A stretch of 64,000 bases of DNA from the NCBI GenBank assembly GCA_034509495.1, contig CM067507.1:9755716-9819715 (forward strand), written 5' to 3'. Positions 13,698 to 26,100 of the stretch are shown here, piece by piece (the first letter of the stretch is position 1; each line of letters begins with the position of its first letter). The notes beneath the pieces were generated by a model, which saw nothing but the letters and a program-made list of their open reading frames with translations, did no database searches and was not told where the DNA came from. The DNA comes from Acestrorhynchus altus. Lineage: Eukaryota > Chordata > Actinopteri > Characiformes > Acestrorhynchidae. The translations under genes and the position numbers were made by a program.

Positions 13698-14071
13698 AGG
13701 ACAATTATGGACAATTACTCTCACCCACTCTACCAAACAGTGATGGACAAAGGAGCATTTTCAATGCAAGACACAGCCCACCACAGCATGCCAAAGGTTC
13801 CTACTCCTCCTTTAATGGGTGACCACTACACACCACTATGGTTCATGTGAAATTTGGTAATTTTACGTCTGTGTAATAACTCTGAGGTGCAAAATACTTT
13901 TGAAGTACAATACAAAAGATGATCATATTTATTTATTATCATAGCCATTGGCATTTCATAAGTATTTTAACATGTATATATAAGAAATTTTCTGTCTTTT
14001 TTTATTATTTCTATTATTATTTTATTTTATATAGATGGGTGCAGCAGTAATAATTTGCATTTTGGGATTAA

Positions 14072-15690
14072 TACAGTGACTCTGATTCATTTAATGGTTA
14101 TGAAAAAGTTTGGGCACCCCTATTAATCTTAATCATTTTTATTTATAAATATTTGGGGGTTTGCAACAGCTATTTCAGTTTGATATATCTAATAACTGAT
14201 GGACATTGATGTATATTTCAGGATTGAAATGAGGTTTATTGTACTAACAGAAAATGTGCAATATGCATTAAACCAAAATTTGACAGGTGCAAAAGTATGG
14301 GCATCCTTATCATTTTCTTCATTTGAATCCTCCTAACTACTTTTTACTGACTTACTGAAGCACAAAATTGGTTTGGTAACCTCATTGAGCTTTGAACCTC
14401 ATAGCCAGGTGTATCCAATCATGAGAAAAGGTATTTAAGGTGGCCAATTGCAAGTTGTTCTCCTATTTGAATCTCCTCTGAAGAGTGGCATCATGAGCTC
14501 CTCAAAACAACTCTCAAAAATCTGAAAACAAAGATTGTTCAACATAGTTGTTCAGGGGAAGGATACAAAAAGTTGTCTCAGAAATTTAACCTGTCAGTTT
14601 CCACTGTGAGGAACATAGTAAGGAAATGGAAGACCACAGGGACAGTTCTTGTTAAGCCCAGAAGTGGCAGGCCAAGAAAAATATCAGAAAGGCAGAGAAG
14701 AAGAATGGTGAGAACAGTCAAGGACAATCAACAGACCACCTCCAAAGACCTGCAGCATCATCTTGCTGCAGATGGTGTCACTGTGCATCGGTCAACAATA
14801 CAGCATAAGAACAAGGAGAAGCTGTATGGGAGAGTGATGCGAAAGAAGCCGTTTCTGCAAGCACGCCACAAACAGAGTCGCCTGAGGTATGCAAAAGCAC
14901 ATTTGGACAAGCCAGCTTCATTTTGGAAGAAGGTCCTGTGGACTGATGAAACAAAGATTGAGTTGTTTGGTCATACATAAAGGCGTTATGCATGGTGGCA
15001 AAAAAACGCAGCATTCCAAGAAAAACACTTGCTACCCACTGTAAAATTTGGTGGAGGTTCCATTATGCTTTGGGGCTGTGTGGCCAATGCCAGCACTGGG
15101 AATCTTGTTAAAGTTTAGGGTCGCATGGATTCCACTCAGTATCAGCAGATTCTTGAAAATAATGTTCAAGAATCAGTGACGAAGTTGAAGTTATGCCGGG
15201 GATGGATATTTCAGCAAGACAATGATCCAAAACACCGCTCAGGCATTCATGCAGAGGAACAATTACAATGTTCTGGAATGGCCATCCCAGTCCCCAGACG
15301 TGAATATCATTGAACATCTGTGGGATGATTTGAAGCGGGCTGTCCATGCTCGGCGACCATCAAACTTAACTGAACTGGAATTGTTTTGTAAAGAGGAATG
15401 GTCAAAAATACCTTCATCCAGGATCCAGGAACTCATTAAAAGCTACAGGAAGCGACTAGAGGCTGTTATTTTTGCAAAAGGAGGATCTACTAAATATTAA
15501 TGTCACTTTTCTGTTGAGGTGCCCATACTTTTGCACCTGTCAAATAAACCTCATTTCAATCCTGAAATATTACTGTGTCCATCAGTTATTACATATATCA
15601 AACTGAAATAGCTGATGCAAACCCCGAAATATTTATAAATAAAAATGATTAAGATTAATAGGGGTGCCCAAACTTTTTCATATAACTGTA
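14072..15690 (+). mobile_element. Near full-length Tc1/mariner element
   Basis: Long inverted terminal repeats are visible. The left end runs from 'tacagtgac' and on through 'aaaaagtttgggcacccc'; the right end is its complement and closes at 'aactgta'. TA dinucleotides flank both ends (14072-14073 and 15689-15690), as expected for Tc1 target sites. Beyond the outer tips the repeats are long, holding the shared blocks 'tgattaagattaatag' and 'tttgatatat'. The left tip has roughly 20 extra bases relative to the right. Length of about 1.6 kb is normal for the family. Confidence 0.9.
14493..15500 (+). pseudogene. Tc1 transposase, broken
   Basis: The likely ancestral start is the ATG at 14493. The frame stops within eleven codons and continues in another frame as the paired-type helix-turn-helix (KFNLSVSTVRNIVRKWKTTG, then a GRPRKIS hinge). 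The first catalytic Asp lies in WTDETKIELFG near 14940, followed by a stop at about 14978. The second Asp is in FQQDNDPKH near 15215, and the third acid is in SPDVNIIEHLW near 15310 in a third frame. The C-terminus ends at 15500 (AKGGSTKY). All DDE blocks are present but spread over frames, so there is no functional product. Confidence 0.85.
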
Positions 15691-15744
15691 TTTATATTTA
15701 GCATGTTGATGATAAATGTATTTACTTGGTATCAGAAAATTATT

Positions 15745-16640
15745 TACTCCTCAAATTCTGCCACCTGCTCTCTAGATGCAATCCCATCAAACCTATTTAA
15801 AGAAGTGCTGCCATCTATAATCAAAACTCTCTTAGCAATAGTAAACTCTTCTCTTAGTTTAGGTTACATACCTAAAGCTTTTAAAGTAGCAGTTATTAAA
15901 CCACTGATCAAGAAAGCAAATCTGGATCAGAGTGTACTGGATAATTACAGACCTATTTCTAATTTACCATTTATATCTAAGATTTTAGAAAAGGCGGTGG
16001 CCTAAAAACACATATATGGAATCACATATATGAAAAATTCCAATCTGGATTCAGGCCTCATCATAGTACTGAGACAGCCCTAGTTAGGATTACAAATGAT
16101 CTCCTTCTTGCCTCTGATCAAGGCTGTGTGTCCCTGCTTGTGCTGCTAGATTTAAGTGCAGCATTTGATACAATAGATAACACTATTCTCCTAGAAAGAT
16201 TACAAAGCATGGTCGGAATCACAGGGACAGCCCTCTCATGGTTCAGATCTTACCTAACTTATCGGTTTCAATTTGTAAATGTGAAGGATCACATTTCAGG
16301 ATCACACTGAAATGAGATATGAAATCCTACAAGGCTCTATTTTAGGACCACTACTGTTCACCCTTTACATGCTACCCCTTGGCACATTAATAAACAGACA
16401 TGGCATTAACTTCCACTGTTAAGCTGATGATACTCAATTGTATATATCAGCCAAACCTGATGATAAAACTAGATAAAAAAAATGGAAGATTATATAAAAG
16501 ACATAAAATCTTGGATGTTGCATAACTTCCTCCTTGCTGTTGCTGTTAATTTGGCTAATACACTGCTGCATCTGATTTTGTAAAATTCTGATGAATTGTT
16601 CTACCTAGTTGAAATGTCCTACCATAACATATTTTATAGC
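15745..16640 (+). mobile_element. L2-type LINE reverse transcriptase fragment
   Basis: It opens with CSLDAIPSNLFKEVLP and YIPKAFKVAVIKPL, then NYRPISNLPFISKILEK, which are classic RT finger/palm motifs. After a frameshift come a GFRPHHSTETALVRITNDLL-type segment and LLVLLDLSAAFDTIDN, the palm block carrying the first catalytic Asp. The 3' half is missing. It starts about 55 bp after the Tc1 right end, so the Tc1 element lies against or within this LINE. Confidence 0.8.
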
Positions 16641-16774
16641 ACAAGTTCTACATAAAACTATAAACAGGATATTTTGCTATTCTAAATCACATGAAGCTAA
16701 AGTTGAAATTTCTTGTTCTACCTTAAATGGTAAAATAGATGGTTACAGGTTAGCTGGAGGCAGTGCTAAGCTGG

Positions 16775-17150
16775 GCAGATGAGAAACACAGCCAAGCCAT
16801 CTATCTCTTCAGTTGTCATTGGGAAAGTGAACTCATTGGCTAACAAGACTGATGATCTTACCGTGTTAGTGATGAACCAGTGGATCTACAGGGGCTGCAG
16901 CCCTTTGTGTCTTTCAGAGACTTGGCTAAATGGCAGTATTCCCAGATTCACTATTGAGAGAGACAGGGATGCGAAGCAGAACGGCAAGTGTAAAGGTGTT
17001 TATCAGATGGTGCACATGCCAAGGCATGTGATGGAGAAAGAAGATTTCAGGACTTTGAACTGCTGGCGGTCAGACCCTATTACATGCCTAGAGTTTTCTC
17101 ATCCCATAGCTCTGTGTATTTACATTCCCCCACAGACTGATGCTGAGTCA
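16775..17150 (+). mobile_element. LINE endonuclease-domain fragment
   Basis: The translation has VNSLANKTDDLTVLV, LCLSETWLNGSIP, then ERDRDAKQNGKCKG. This is the endonuclease opening of the same broad LINE family as 12120-13697 (the ETWL box holds the catalytic Glu). The reading frame is partly intact but the segment is cut at about 17150, where unrelated Met/Pro-rich coding-like sequence begins. Confidence 0.7.
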
Positions 17151-17420
17151 TATATCTCTCCCCTCAGAAACGTGGAGGTCTCCACCAATGCTAGGGCAGG
17201 TGCTCACATGCCCAGTGGCAGGTCATCCCTCAATGCCACTGTCACATGTTCATCAGACCCCCATGATGCCACGTCCTCCTCTGGGTCAACCCCATTCATC
17301 TCATCCTCATATGCTCCCCCTTGACCTCAACTCAGCAACACCAGAGCCCACAAGTTGGGGGAAGAGCAGAGGTGGGCCAGGCAAGGCCAGTGTCCAGCCC
17401 TGGATCAGAAGGGGCTGAAT
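17150..17420 (+). other. Met/Pro-rich open frame of unknown origin
   Basis: One frame from 17140 to 17418 reads as a Pro-, His- and Met-rich peptide (PMLGQVLTCPVAGHPSMP, then MMPRPPLGQPHSSHPHML) with no LINE motifs. The composition resembles low-complexity tails of RNA-processing proteins, but I cannot assign a family. It abuts the LINE endonuclease relic and could be a captured or processed-pseudogene fragment. It could also be chance. Confidence 0.3.
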
Positions 17421-17712
17421 GCCATGCTGGGACTTGCTCTTTGTGGGTAGACATAATAACAACAGTTGGCTGGGTAAATGGCTGTGCACACCGTCATTAA
17501 GTGCCTCCTGTTCAAGCATCATGAACATTTGCTGAGGTGAAGGTTGTGGTCCAACTGATCGGAGAGGGATGGAAGCTCAGCAACTCAAAAATTAAGCATA
17601 AAACAGACAGAGTCATGACATGGCTCATTGACCACAATTCCCAATGGAAAAAATTGTGGGTGGTGCCTGCATTCTATGCATAATATGCTCATTGGCCCCA
17701 GGTGTGCATCAG

Positions 17713-17713
<1 letters not shown>

Positions 17714-17766
<53 letters not shown>
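17714..17766. repeat. (AT)n microsatellite
   Basis: A pure alternating AT run of about 26 units, self-complementary. Confidence 0.95.
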
Positions 17767-17770
<4 letters not shown>

Positions 17771-18520
17771 TTTACAGCTCACTGTGTACAATAGCAGTAT
17801 CAACAGCCATGGTAACTGCTACACACCATACAGGACAGCAATGTGCAATGTTATGTATAATTAAGAACACAGACACTGAACACTTGTTATTGTTAATTTA
17901 CGGTTTGCATGATAATAAGGAAAAGTGACAGTAAATGGTCAAACTTTTTAGCATTTGCTAGGATGCGAATAAGTAGACTTTTGCTACAATTACTGCTGCT
18001 AAGGAAACCATTTTGGTTTTCTATCACAATCATTTGCAATTTACTCATCTGTTTCTGTGAAACAGCAAACATAATCCTCATTCCTTTTCATGCCTTTCAG
18101 GTTTCTGAGGTCTCCGTCCGGCCAAATGTCTTGTACACCGCTGTGTACATGTGTCTCTAAAACCCTCAACAGTTTTACACATGCATGTTTACATGCCCTT
18201 GTTCAGTTTTTGTTCATCAGATGTTTTTATTTTTGGTACTTTCTCAGACATCTCTCCTTGACAATATGGATATTATTCCAGATACTCATTCTCCCCCATT
18301 CCCTCGGCCTGTGCACAAGCATGAATTTACAGATCCAAGGCTGAGACTATTTCTTACAGGCAAACAGACCAGACAACCATCCAAACTTAACAAACTGTGA
18401 GGAAACATTGCTACATTAATTTTTTTTAACATCCAAATCTATGATTGTGTAAAATAAATCAATGATCCATCCTTATCAAAAATCAAGTTTATCTTTAGAT
18501 TAGAGCTAAGCACTATTGTA
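17767..18520. other. Non-coding stretch
   Basis: No gene is supported. Overlapping short open frames between 17900 and 18400 lack splice context and show no similarity to DLGAP1, whose next upstream exon was looked for here and not found. Confidence 0.4.
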
Positions 18521-18521
18521 G

Positions 18522-18614
<93 letters not shown>
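18521..18614. repeat. Compound (GT)n(AT)n(AC)n palindrome
   Basis: A GT run of about 13 units passes directly into a long TA run and then into an AC run. The whole is close to a perfect inverted repeat of nearly 95 bp that could extrude as a cruciform. Confidence 0.95.
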
Positions 18615-18739
18615 ACAGTTCTAATCTAATAAACAAAACAGGAAATGCTCTGGGAGTGTAGAAGAGAGTGCAAAACATGTGCATCCACACTGGACAGGAG
18701 GTCAAAAATGACCCAGAGCAAAGGAACTCCTGGGCACAC

Positions 18740-19935
18740 TGTCTAGAAAAAGCCTTTATTGAAACATGGCAGTAAAAAAATGCCAACGTGTTGTGGCCTG
18801 CTCAGGCTTTCATCAGGGCACAAAATGGCATCCCATGGCAGTCTTCTTGCCTATTGGACAAGAAGACTGGCGGAGGAGAGAGAGGAAAAAATAAGTAGTA
18901 AAAAAAAGAATAATGGTAATAATGAAATGCAAATAAATTCACAGATAAGGAGTAGAAGTCAATTCACAGAAGTCACTTCATTCAGACCTGGAAATATCCA
19001 AATATATCCAAAATGTTTCTCTTTCAAGTAACTGTCTCAATCTATTGCCACCTCGAATCAATTTAGGGATGACCTCAATCACCATAGCATGTAAAGAGCT
19101 CGGACTTGGATGTTGTGCTGCTTTGTAGTGCATTGCCATAGGATAGTTTGGGTTCTGAGTCACAATAGCGTTCTTATGTTCTGCTATCTATCCTTGAACC
19201 TCCTTTTAGTACGACCAATATAAAAGCAACCACATTCAAGTTTATATACAACAAAGGTGGTATTGCAACTGGCAAAAGAATTTTACCAGACATCCTGTCC
19301 CCAAATGAGTCACCCTTGATCATGTTGGAGCAATGGTTACACCCACCACATCTAAAATTGCCTTTGAGTTTCTGAAGCCATGTCTGTTTGTTGCTACTCA
19401 CAAATTGACTGTGCACCAATTTACCTTTCAAGACAGGGGCTCTTCTTAATTAGAAAGAGGGGGAATCAGGAAAAACTGTTTGTAGAACATGGGTAACCTT
19501 TTTAGCAAATACATTCAAACAAGCATTGTTAACAATGGGGTAAAAGGTAGACTTGGGTCTAAAAGGTGTATCATTTGGAATAGTAGTCACAACATGATTA
19601 TCTTCAGATAGAGAAGATGGGACCATTGTGGGACTTACAGATCTCTGCTTATACCAAGTTTTTAAATGTAAATTCTGAGAAAAAATTGAACAAGTCCACT
19701 TTTGTCTGAAATTCATTGGCAGAATACGTAGGAGCAAATGACAGGCCTTTAGAAAGGACTGATATACAATGTTCAGATAGAGGAGTACCTGAAATGTTGA
19801 TAACTGTGTCCTTGGTTATGTCTTTCTGATTGTACTTCCTGTTTGTGGACGATGGGGTTGATTCCGTTTGCAAGAAACCTAACTCCCAGAGCATTTCCTG
19901 TTTTCTTAATACTGCACCCACTCCCCATCCTTATC
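18740..19935 (-). mobile_element. Penelope-like element, 3' half
   Basis: On the minus strand 19420-19280 gives FRCGGCNHCSNM, the Cys-rich linker that precedes the endonuclease in Penelope-like retroelements. About 19255-19190 gives VVYKLECGCFYIGRTKRRF, a GIY-YIG nuclease core (the VVY and FYIGRT parts). The following segment in another frame has AMHYKAAQHP. Upstream, 19740-19450 holds FRPKSTFYPIVNNACLNVF from the RT thumb side. The tail at 18745-18830 has 'aaagcctttattgaaacatg' and 'tgctcaggctttcatcaggg', typical of these elements. Stops and shifts indicate a dead copy. Confidence 0.75.
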
Positions 19936-20170
19936 CTATCCTTTTGTTTGCACTATAGTGACCCCTGCAGCGCTTCTTCATTCTTTGCTTTTTTTACATA
20001 AAATGTTTTTTTAATGTCAAGATCAGTTACCACTCATTTATTGTCACTAGCCCAGAAATTTTTCATACTAGTGCATCTAGATGTCATTCTTTTCATCAGC
20101 AGTTGCCTACTTATAGCCAGCTAGACAAGGGATGTCTATAGTAATTCTTTTCTGACCTCACTTCCTACAG

Positions 20171-20559
20171 TATCATCATGCATCACCACATACAAGAAGA
20201 AGCCACCCCCCGTCCCACCAAGGTCGACACCCACCTACCCACAAATCTCCATCACGGCTCAGAGCAGCACAGAGTCAGCGCAGGATGCATACAGTGAGCT
20301 GAGCAGCATTGGGGGATTGACTAACCGCACCAGAGCCACATCAAAATCTGGCCTTTGCAACTCTACAGAAAGCATTGACAGCATGAAGGCACTGACCGCT
20401 GCCATTGAAGCAGCTAATGCACAAATCCATGGACCAGCCAGCCAACACGTGACAAACAGCACCATCACCATTACAACTGCAACCAATACTAATGTCACTC
20501 ACCTATCTCAGGATGACAAGAGAGACTTACTGAGGAAATGTCTGTCTGTAGGCATACAG
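20171..20559 (+). CDS. dlgap1: dlgap1 exon a (proline-rich and ALTAAIEAANAQIHG segment)
   Basis: The acceptor 'cttcctacag' ends at 20170; a two-base partial codon precedes SSCITTYKKKPPPVPPR. The exon carries TAQSSTESAQDAY, STESIDSMKALTAAIEAANA and QIHGPASQH. It ends in CLSVGIQ at 20559, before a 'gtttga' donor. It ends in phase 0, so the first dynein-light-chain motif (GIQVD) is completed by the next exon. Confidence 0.93.
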
Positions 20560-23109
20560 GTTTGAACAAACCTGCTTTACCACATACATCTGGGAAGGGA
20601 CATTTGTATGGTACCTGAATAAAAGCTAAATAATGCATGACTGTGGTTGTCACTAGGGATGCACCAAATTTTCAGCAACTGAAATTATTTGGACAAAAAT
20701 GGCAAAAAGCTATTTTTGGCTGAATAAGTGAAAGTAACAAATAATTTATACCAAACAATGACATTATTCAGCAACTCTGTGTCAGAGTTGAACATTTTTA
20801 TTACAGTTTTAAAGTGGTAACACTTCATAGCATTGATGCTTGTATTTCCCATATCTGACTGAATAGAATATTTTAAGTATCATTTTAACATTATATACTG
20901 TGTAAAATTTGGCATGTGCTCATCTTGCAACTCGAAGCAGAAATTTCACCTTAAAGTAATGCAGTTATTACACAGTGCTTGCAGTTTCTGCACCATTTAA
21001 GGTGGTACAGAAAATTCCATCTACAGAATAACTTTTGAATTCAGAAATATTATAAAGATGGTTATCAGCGGTAAGCTGGCAAAGCAAAAGTTCACTACTT
21101 TTAAGCAAATAGAGGGAAATCCCAAACTGGCAAATGAGCAAGCGTGTCATTGACATGTTGATTTATGCTGATTAACACAGGTGATGCCATGTTTCTGCAA
21201 TGTGTAGAGGCACACAGCTTGCTTGTCTCAGTAGGCACAAGGCATTCCACCAAACTTGCTGTTGAGCATGCTGTAAGAACTAGACTAATCATAAAATAAA
21301 TATTGCAATACAACAATACACATGAACCGATATCTCACAAAAGAAATAAACTTGCACTGACACTGGCTATTTTTTTAGCAGTTAAACATGTTAACACTTA
21401 GGTTGAACCATATGAATGCTATATCACAGAACTATTAACCATTTCCAGCCCCCCTAGTTTCTTTACAACCAAGAGCATAAGATGTGTACAAGTTAATATA
21501 ATAGCCTGATATACAATGTCACCTCATTGGCCAACATTACACAAAGGGAAACTTGTATCCATTTGATTCCCTAATGCTGACATTACTTAAACACAGTTCT
21601 CTACACTAACGTGTTCTCCCTCTTGTCCGCAAAGTGCATCGCACCAAAATAAACCATCTTGATGCAATTGCACCAACAGTGGCAAAATTATTTTAAAACA
21701 TATGAAAAAAAAACATACACAGTGTTTAGCTTTCAACCAAATGTTTAGCTTTGTTTGGTTTTGGCCAAAAACATTATTTTTGGTGCATCCCTAGTTCTCA
21801 CTATGCTAGAATTTTGACTTTGATACATATACCAAAGTCAACATAACACCAAACCAACAGCATGGCAAAAAAACAGGTTTTCTTATTCTAAACTAAATAA
21901 TTTAAACATAGCTTCATTTGATTGCATGGAACATAATCTAACATTTTAATTATTCTAATACTTTTTCTGCCCCCTAAAGTCATATCAGCAGTTTGATTCA
22001 CCTATATGGAGAATACATCAAAAGCCAAACTAAAGCATGTAAAAAATATTGACAATATGCTCCCATGACATAGTGAAAGAAGATACCCTCTAATGCAGTG
22101 TGTGTGTGTGTGTGTCTGTGTTCAGGTGGATGGTCTCAAGGACACAGCTGAGCCAGAAGAACAGTGCAAGTTTCAATCAGTGGGAATTCAAGTAGAAGAA
22201 GAAAGATGGTGAGCATGAAAACACACTCATATTATTAATTCACCCTCTCTATAGTGGTTGTAAATATTTGGTCAATGGTTTTAAAAAGAGTTCTTCCTGC
22301 TTTTTTGAGGATTCATAGCTCATTAAAAAACCTTTCTGAGTTGTTAGGGCTGTGTTTAAAGGACTCTTTAAAAAGGTGCCAGGCAGGATGCCTCCAGGAC
22401 AAGGGTTAAGAAAGATTGATTTATACCTCTCCAGCCTATGTCTGGCACTAGGTACAATGGCAATAGGTTTATGTCTTTCTGCTCCAGAGAGACCTCTTCT
22501 ATGGGCAATGCTTTATTACAGAAACTAGATAAGTTGTCTGTGTGCATTTGCACATCTGTGTCAGCAGTGGGTGCAAATTAAAGTAACATTGGACATATAA
22601 TGTAGATTACGATTTTAAGAAATGTTTAATCTCTTAATTTTCATCAAAATTTAATTGTCATAATGGTATATTAATAACAATATTAATATATACTCATCCA
22701 TAAAAAGTTTCAGCATATCTTTCTTTATTTTATGTTTAGAAATCAGTTTTGGCTGCAATAGGAGTGCACATTTTTGAGTATTTTTTAATATTTTTACAGT
22801 AAAAGTACATATTTATTTAATACTGTTACAATCCAAAATCATTGCCATCACATTGATGCATCATGACATAATGTACCCCACTAATGGCGAATTTTAAGGA
22901 AAGCAACAAAGCCTCCAAAATTCACAGACAGACATATAATACATATATACAATTTGAACACTGGGACCAATGATGGTGTTAGAAACAGCTGTGTGTGTGC
23001 GTGCCTGCGTGGGTGCAGGTGTGTGTGTGAGAGAGAGGAAGAGGGAATTTTACTGGGAGGTTGTGGGCAGCAGATTCCCAGACGATGAGAGAGAATCCTT
23101 CAGCTTTTT

Positions 23110-23171
<62 letters not shown>

Positions 23172-26100
23172 CTTTGGACAAACATCCCTTTTGAACATGC
23201 GCACATTCCTTTTTTTATGCAGAGTGCTCTTTTTCTCAAGACTGTGCAGAGTTATCATGTATTTTTCCTCTTTCTATAGTGGTGTGGTAATGTAAAGAAG
23301 AAATTATTAGGTCCTAAATGTCCCAAATGACTGAGCATGCAGACATCTCTGTATCCCTAATTAGCACTCTGCACTACAATGGGAAAAAATGACAGCAGTT
23401 GCTGCTGTTTGTGAAAGATAATGTTATAAGATTGTTTTATGAAAATGTTAATATTTTCATAATATTTAGATGATTGTTAATAATCTGTTATCAAAGTGCT
23501 AAATTGAGTTCCACCTTAGATGCTACTATTATATTTACATGATCACACTGACACTGGCTTATTTGATGTTCATTATACCTTAAACAGTGAAGCTATAGCA
23601 GGAGGCTGGATGAAACAGCTGCATCGTTTGTCACACAAATCTGCAAAGGTGACACAAAAAGTTAGTTATTCCACTTTGAAAGAACCACCAAATGCTGCAG
23701 CTGTTATAGAACTTGTTTTGGCTTCTCTGGATGTTTTTATGTCCTTGTTCTATTTGATTTCTGTGTTCCACCTTGAATAGTAAAGGAATCAAATGAAAGT
23801 AGTACAGGTATCTTACAATTATATTTACATTATATTCCACCTTAAATTTTGCATCTACATTGTTAAACGTTTTCATATTTACGTGAAATGGGAAATGAAA
23901 ATCTTTAAATGAAATTAAACACTTTTAAGCAGTGAACTCTGTCCAAAACCGTCTATGTGGATGTGATGACAGATCACATTCCTCCTACATCAGTGTAAAA
24001 CAAAGCAACAGTTTTTCCAGACACTATTCGGATGTGATGTGTGATGGCACTGATTCTGACTTGTCTCCCAGTTCCTGGTGCAGGAAAACATCCCCACAGC
24101 ATGATGCTGCCACCATCATGCTTCACTGTAGGAATGCTAGGTGATTAGCAGTGCCTGGCTTCCTCCAGACATGACACTTAACATTGAGGCCAAAGTGTTC
24201 AATCTTTGTTTCATCAGACCAGATAATTTTGTTTCTCATGGTCTGAGAGACAGACTGCCAATGTGCCTTTTGGCCACACTAAAATGGACTAGGGTAAATT
24301 GGCCCTGTGCTTGAGGCCACTGTTGCATAGCATTATGGACCTCCAAACCATCTGGCTAGATGTTTTCCCAGCCTCCTCCTTTAAGCCAGGAGCCCTGTCC
24401 CCACAGGCATCACCGACCTGACAAGACAGGAAATTGGACAATTAACAAAATAAAACAGAGTGCACCTGCCTCTAATTTCAACTTTAAATAATCTGCTGAA
24501 CCTAAAATTTGACATACTTTGCAGACAGATATGTAATATTGGAATTTTAACTCAATAAATAAATGGCCAAATGTAAGATTTTGATCTCTTCTATTCTAAT
24601 ATTATGATTTGTAAAATTTTAGGTCACATTAATGCAAAAATATAGACAATTCTAAAGGGTTCATAAACTTTCAAGCATTAATGTAGTGGCTGATTCTTTT
24701 TTTTGCAACACTGAACCCCAGGACTGAAAAAAAAGAAATACTGTTTAGTGTTTTTATTTAAACTGTATTTAGTATTCAGCCATGTTAATCTCATTTGTCT
24801 GTTATCACAGTTATCACAGAGTAACCCACTCCAACAGTACCGTGCAGGCTGACTTGGACCTTACAGAGGGTTTAAGATGTGAGCCAACTGATTACACCGT
24901 GAACCAGTTTTCCAGCTTTGGCTCATCCACACGGCAGTCACCAAGAGACGTAGCCACTTCCACTGTCAGCATTCAGGGATCAGGGAACCACTATCATGCT
25001 TGTGCCCAGGATGACTACTCAGAGGTGGACTTTGATCCATCCATCTTGCCCCCACCAGACCCCTGGATTGACACAGAGATTGAGAAGGAGAAAGATGGAG
25101 TCCAAGCTGTCTCAGTGTGTCTGCGCGATGGACACTGGTTCCTCAAGCTTCTGCAAGCCGAGGTGGAAAGGATGCAAGGGTGGTGTCATCAGATGGAACA
25201 CGATGAGCATGAAAATGAGCTGCCGGACGAGAGTGAGTTATGTGGTTCAGCCAGAAAACAAATTTGAACAATTTACCCCAAATTTTGTAGGCTTGATTTA
25301 GTAGATTTAGTTTTGAGCTATGAAGCATGTCTAACCCATCTGACTGTTGCAGTCAGAAGCATCACCTTATGAGTAATTGCATTGCTGTTTAGGAGTTGCC
25401 ATTTTTGTTAGCTACATTAATTTCATAACTCCACTGCAAAACCTTCAAGCAAGTGTAAGCTGAATTACAATTTAAGAGCTGATATAAGAGCTGTAAAAAG
25501 AGGATGTACAATTTAATATTGAGATTGATGATTGACGATGAGATTAATTTGTTGTTTAACATGGGCCTAATGGATCAGGTGAGCCCATTTCGACCTCAGA
25601 GGGACTGATGAACTGAGTAATAAAAAGGAAATGCTAATATTTCTGTAAAATTATTCATTCTTAAGAGCCTTTATGCTCTGAGCAGCTCTTGTGAATTCGT
25701 TCACTGTTTGGAGCCTACCTGTCTCATTCAAATCTGTCAGTTCACAAGGCCAAGCTTATTCTTCACCACATACTGTCACAGTGGCTAATCACAAAGCCTG
25801 CTTATTTTCATTTCAATTATATGGTTCATAACACCTTGATGTGTTAGCCAATGAAGGTACAGGGGTTGGACAATGAAACTGAAACCCCTGGTTTTAGACC
25901 ACAATAATTTATTAGTATGGTGTATTAGGGCCTCCTTTTGTGGCCAATACAGTGTCAATTCCTCTTGGGAATGACACTTTTTGGATACAATCTGGGTTAA
26001 CACCCGAACATCCCATTCTGACAGCTTCCTCTTACGTCCACAGTTAATCCTGTTGGATGTGGTCTTGGTTGCACTAACAATTTGTCCTCTTTTGAACTCT

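Noticed and set aside
14573..14980. Separate 135-codon gene
   Set aside because: It is the N-terminal piece of the broken Tc1 transposase; the apparent start is a TTG, not ATG.
18060..18400. Missing upstream dlgap1 exon
   Set aside because: The short frames do not contain the expected Arg/Ser-rich sequence that precedes the SSCITTYKK exon; no suitable acceptor/donor pair in phase.
18439..18786. 115-codon open frame on the minus strand
   Set aside because: Generated by translation of the GT/AT/AC microsatellite; Tyr-Ile and Thr-His repeats only.
24811..24819. Alternative acceptor CAG at 24817-24819 for dlgap1 exon c
   Set aside because: Joining there would create TGA with the two leftover bases of exon b; the first acceptor gives the conserved Cys.
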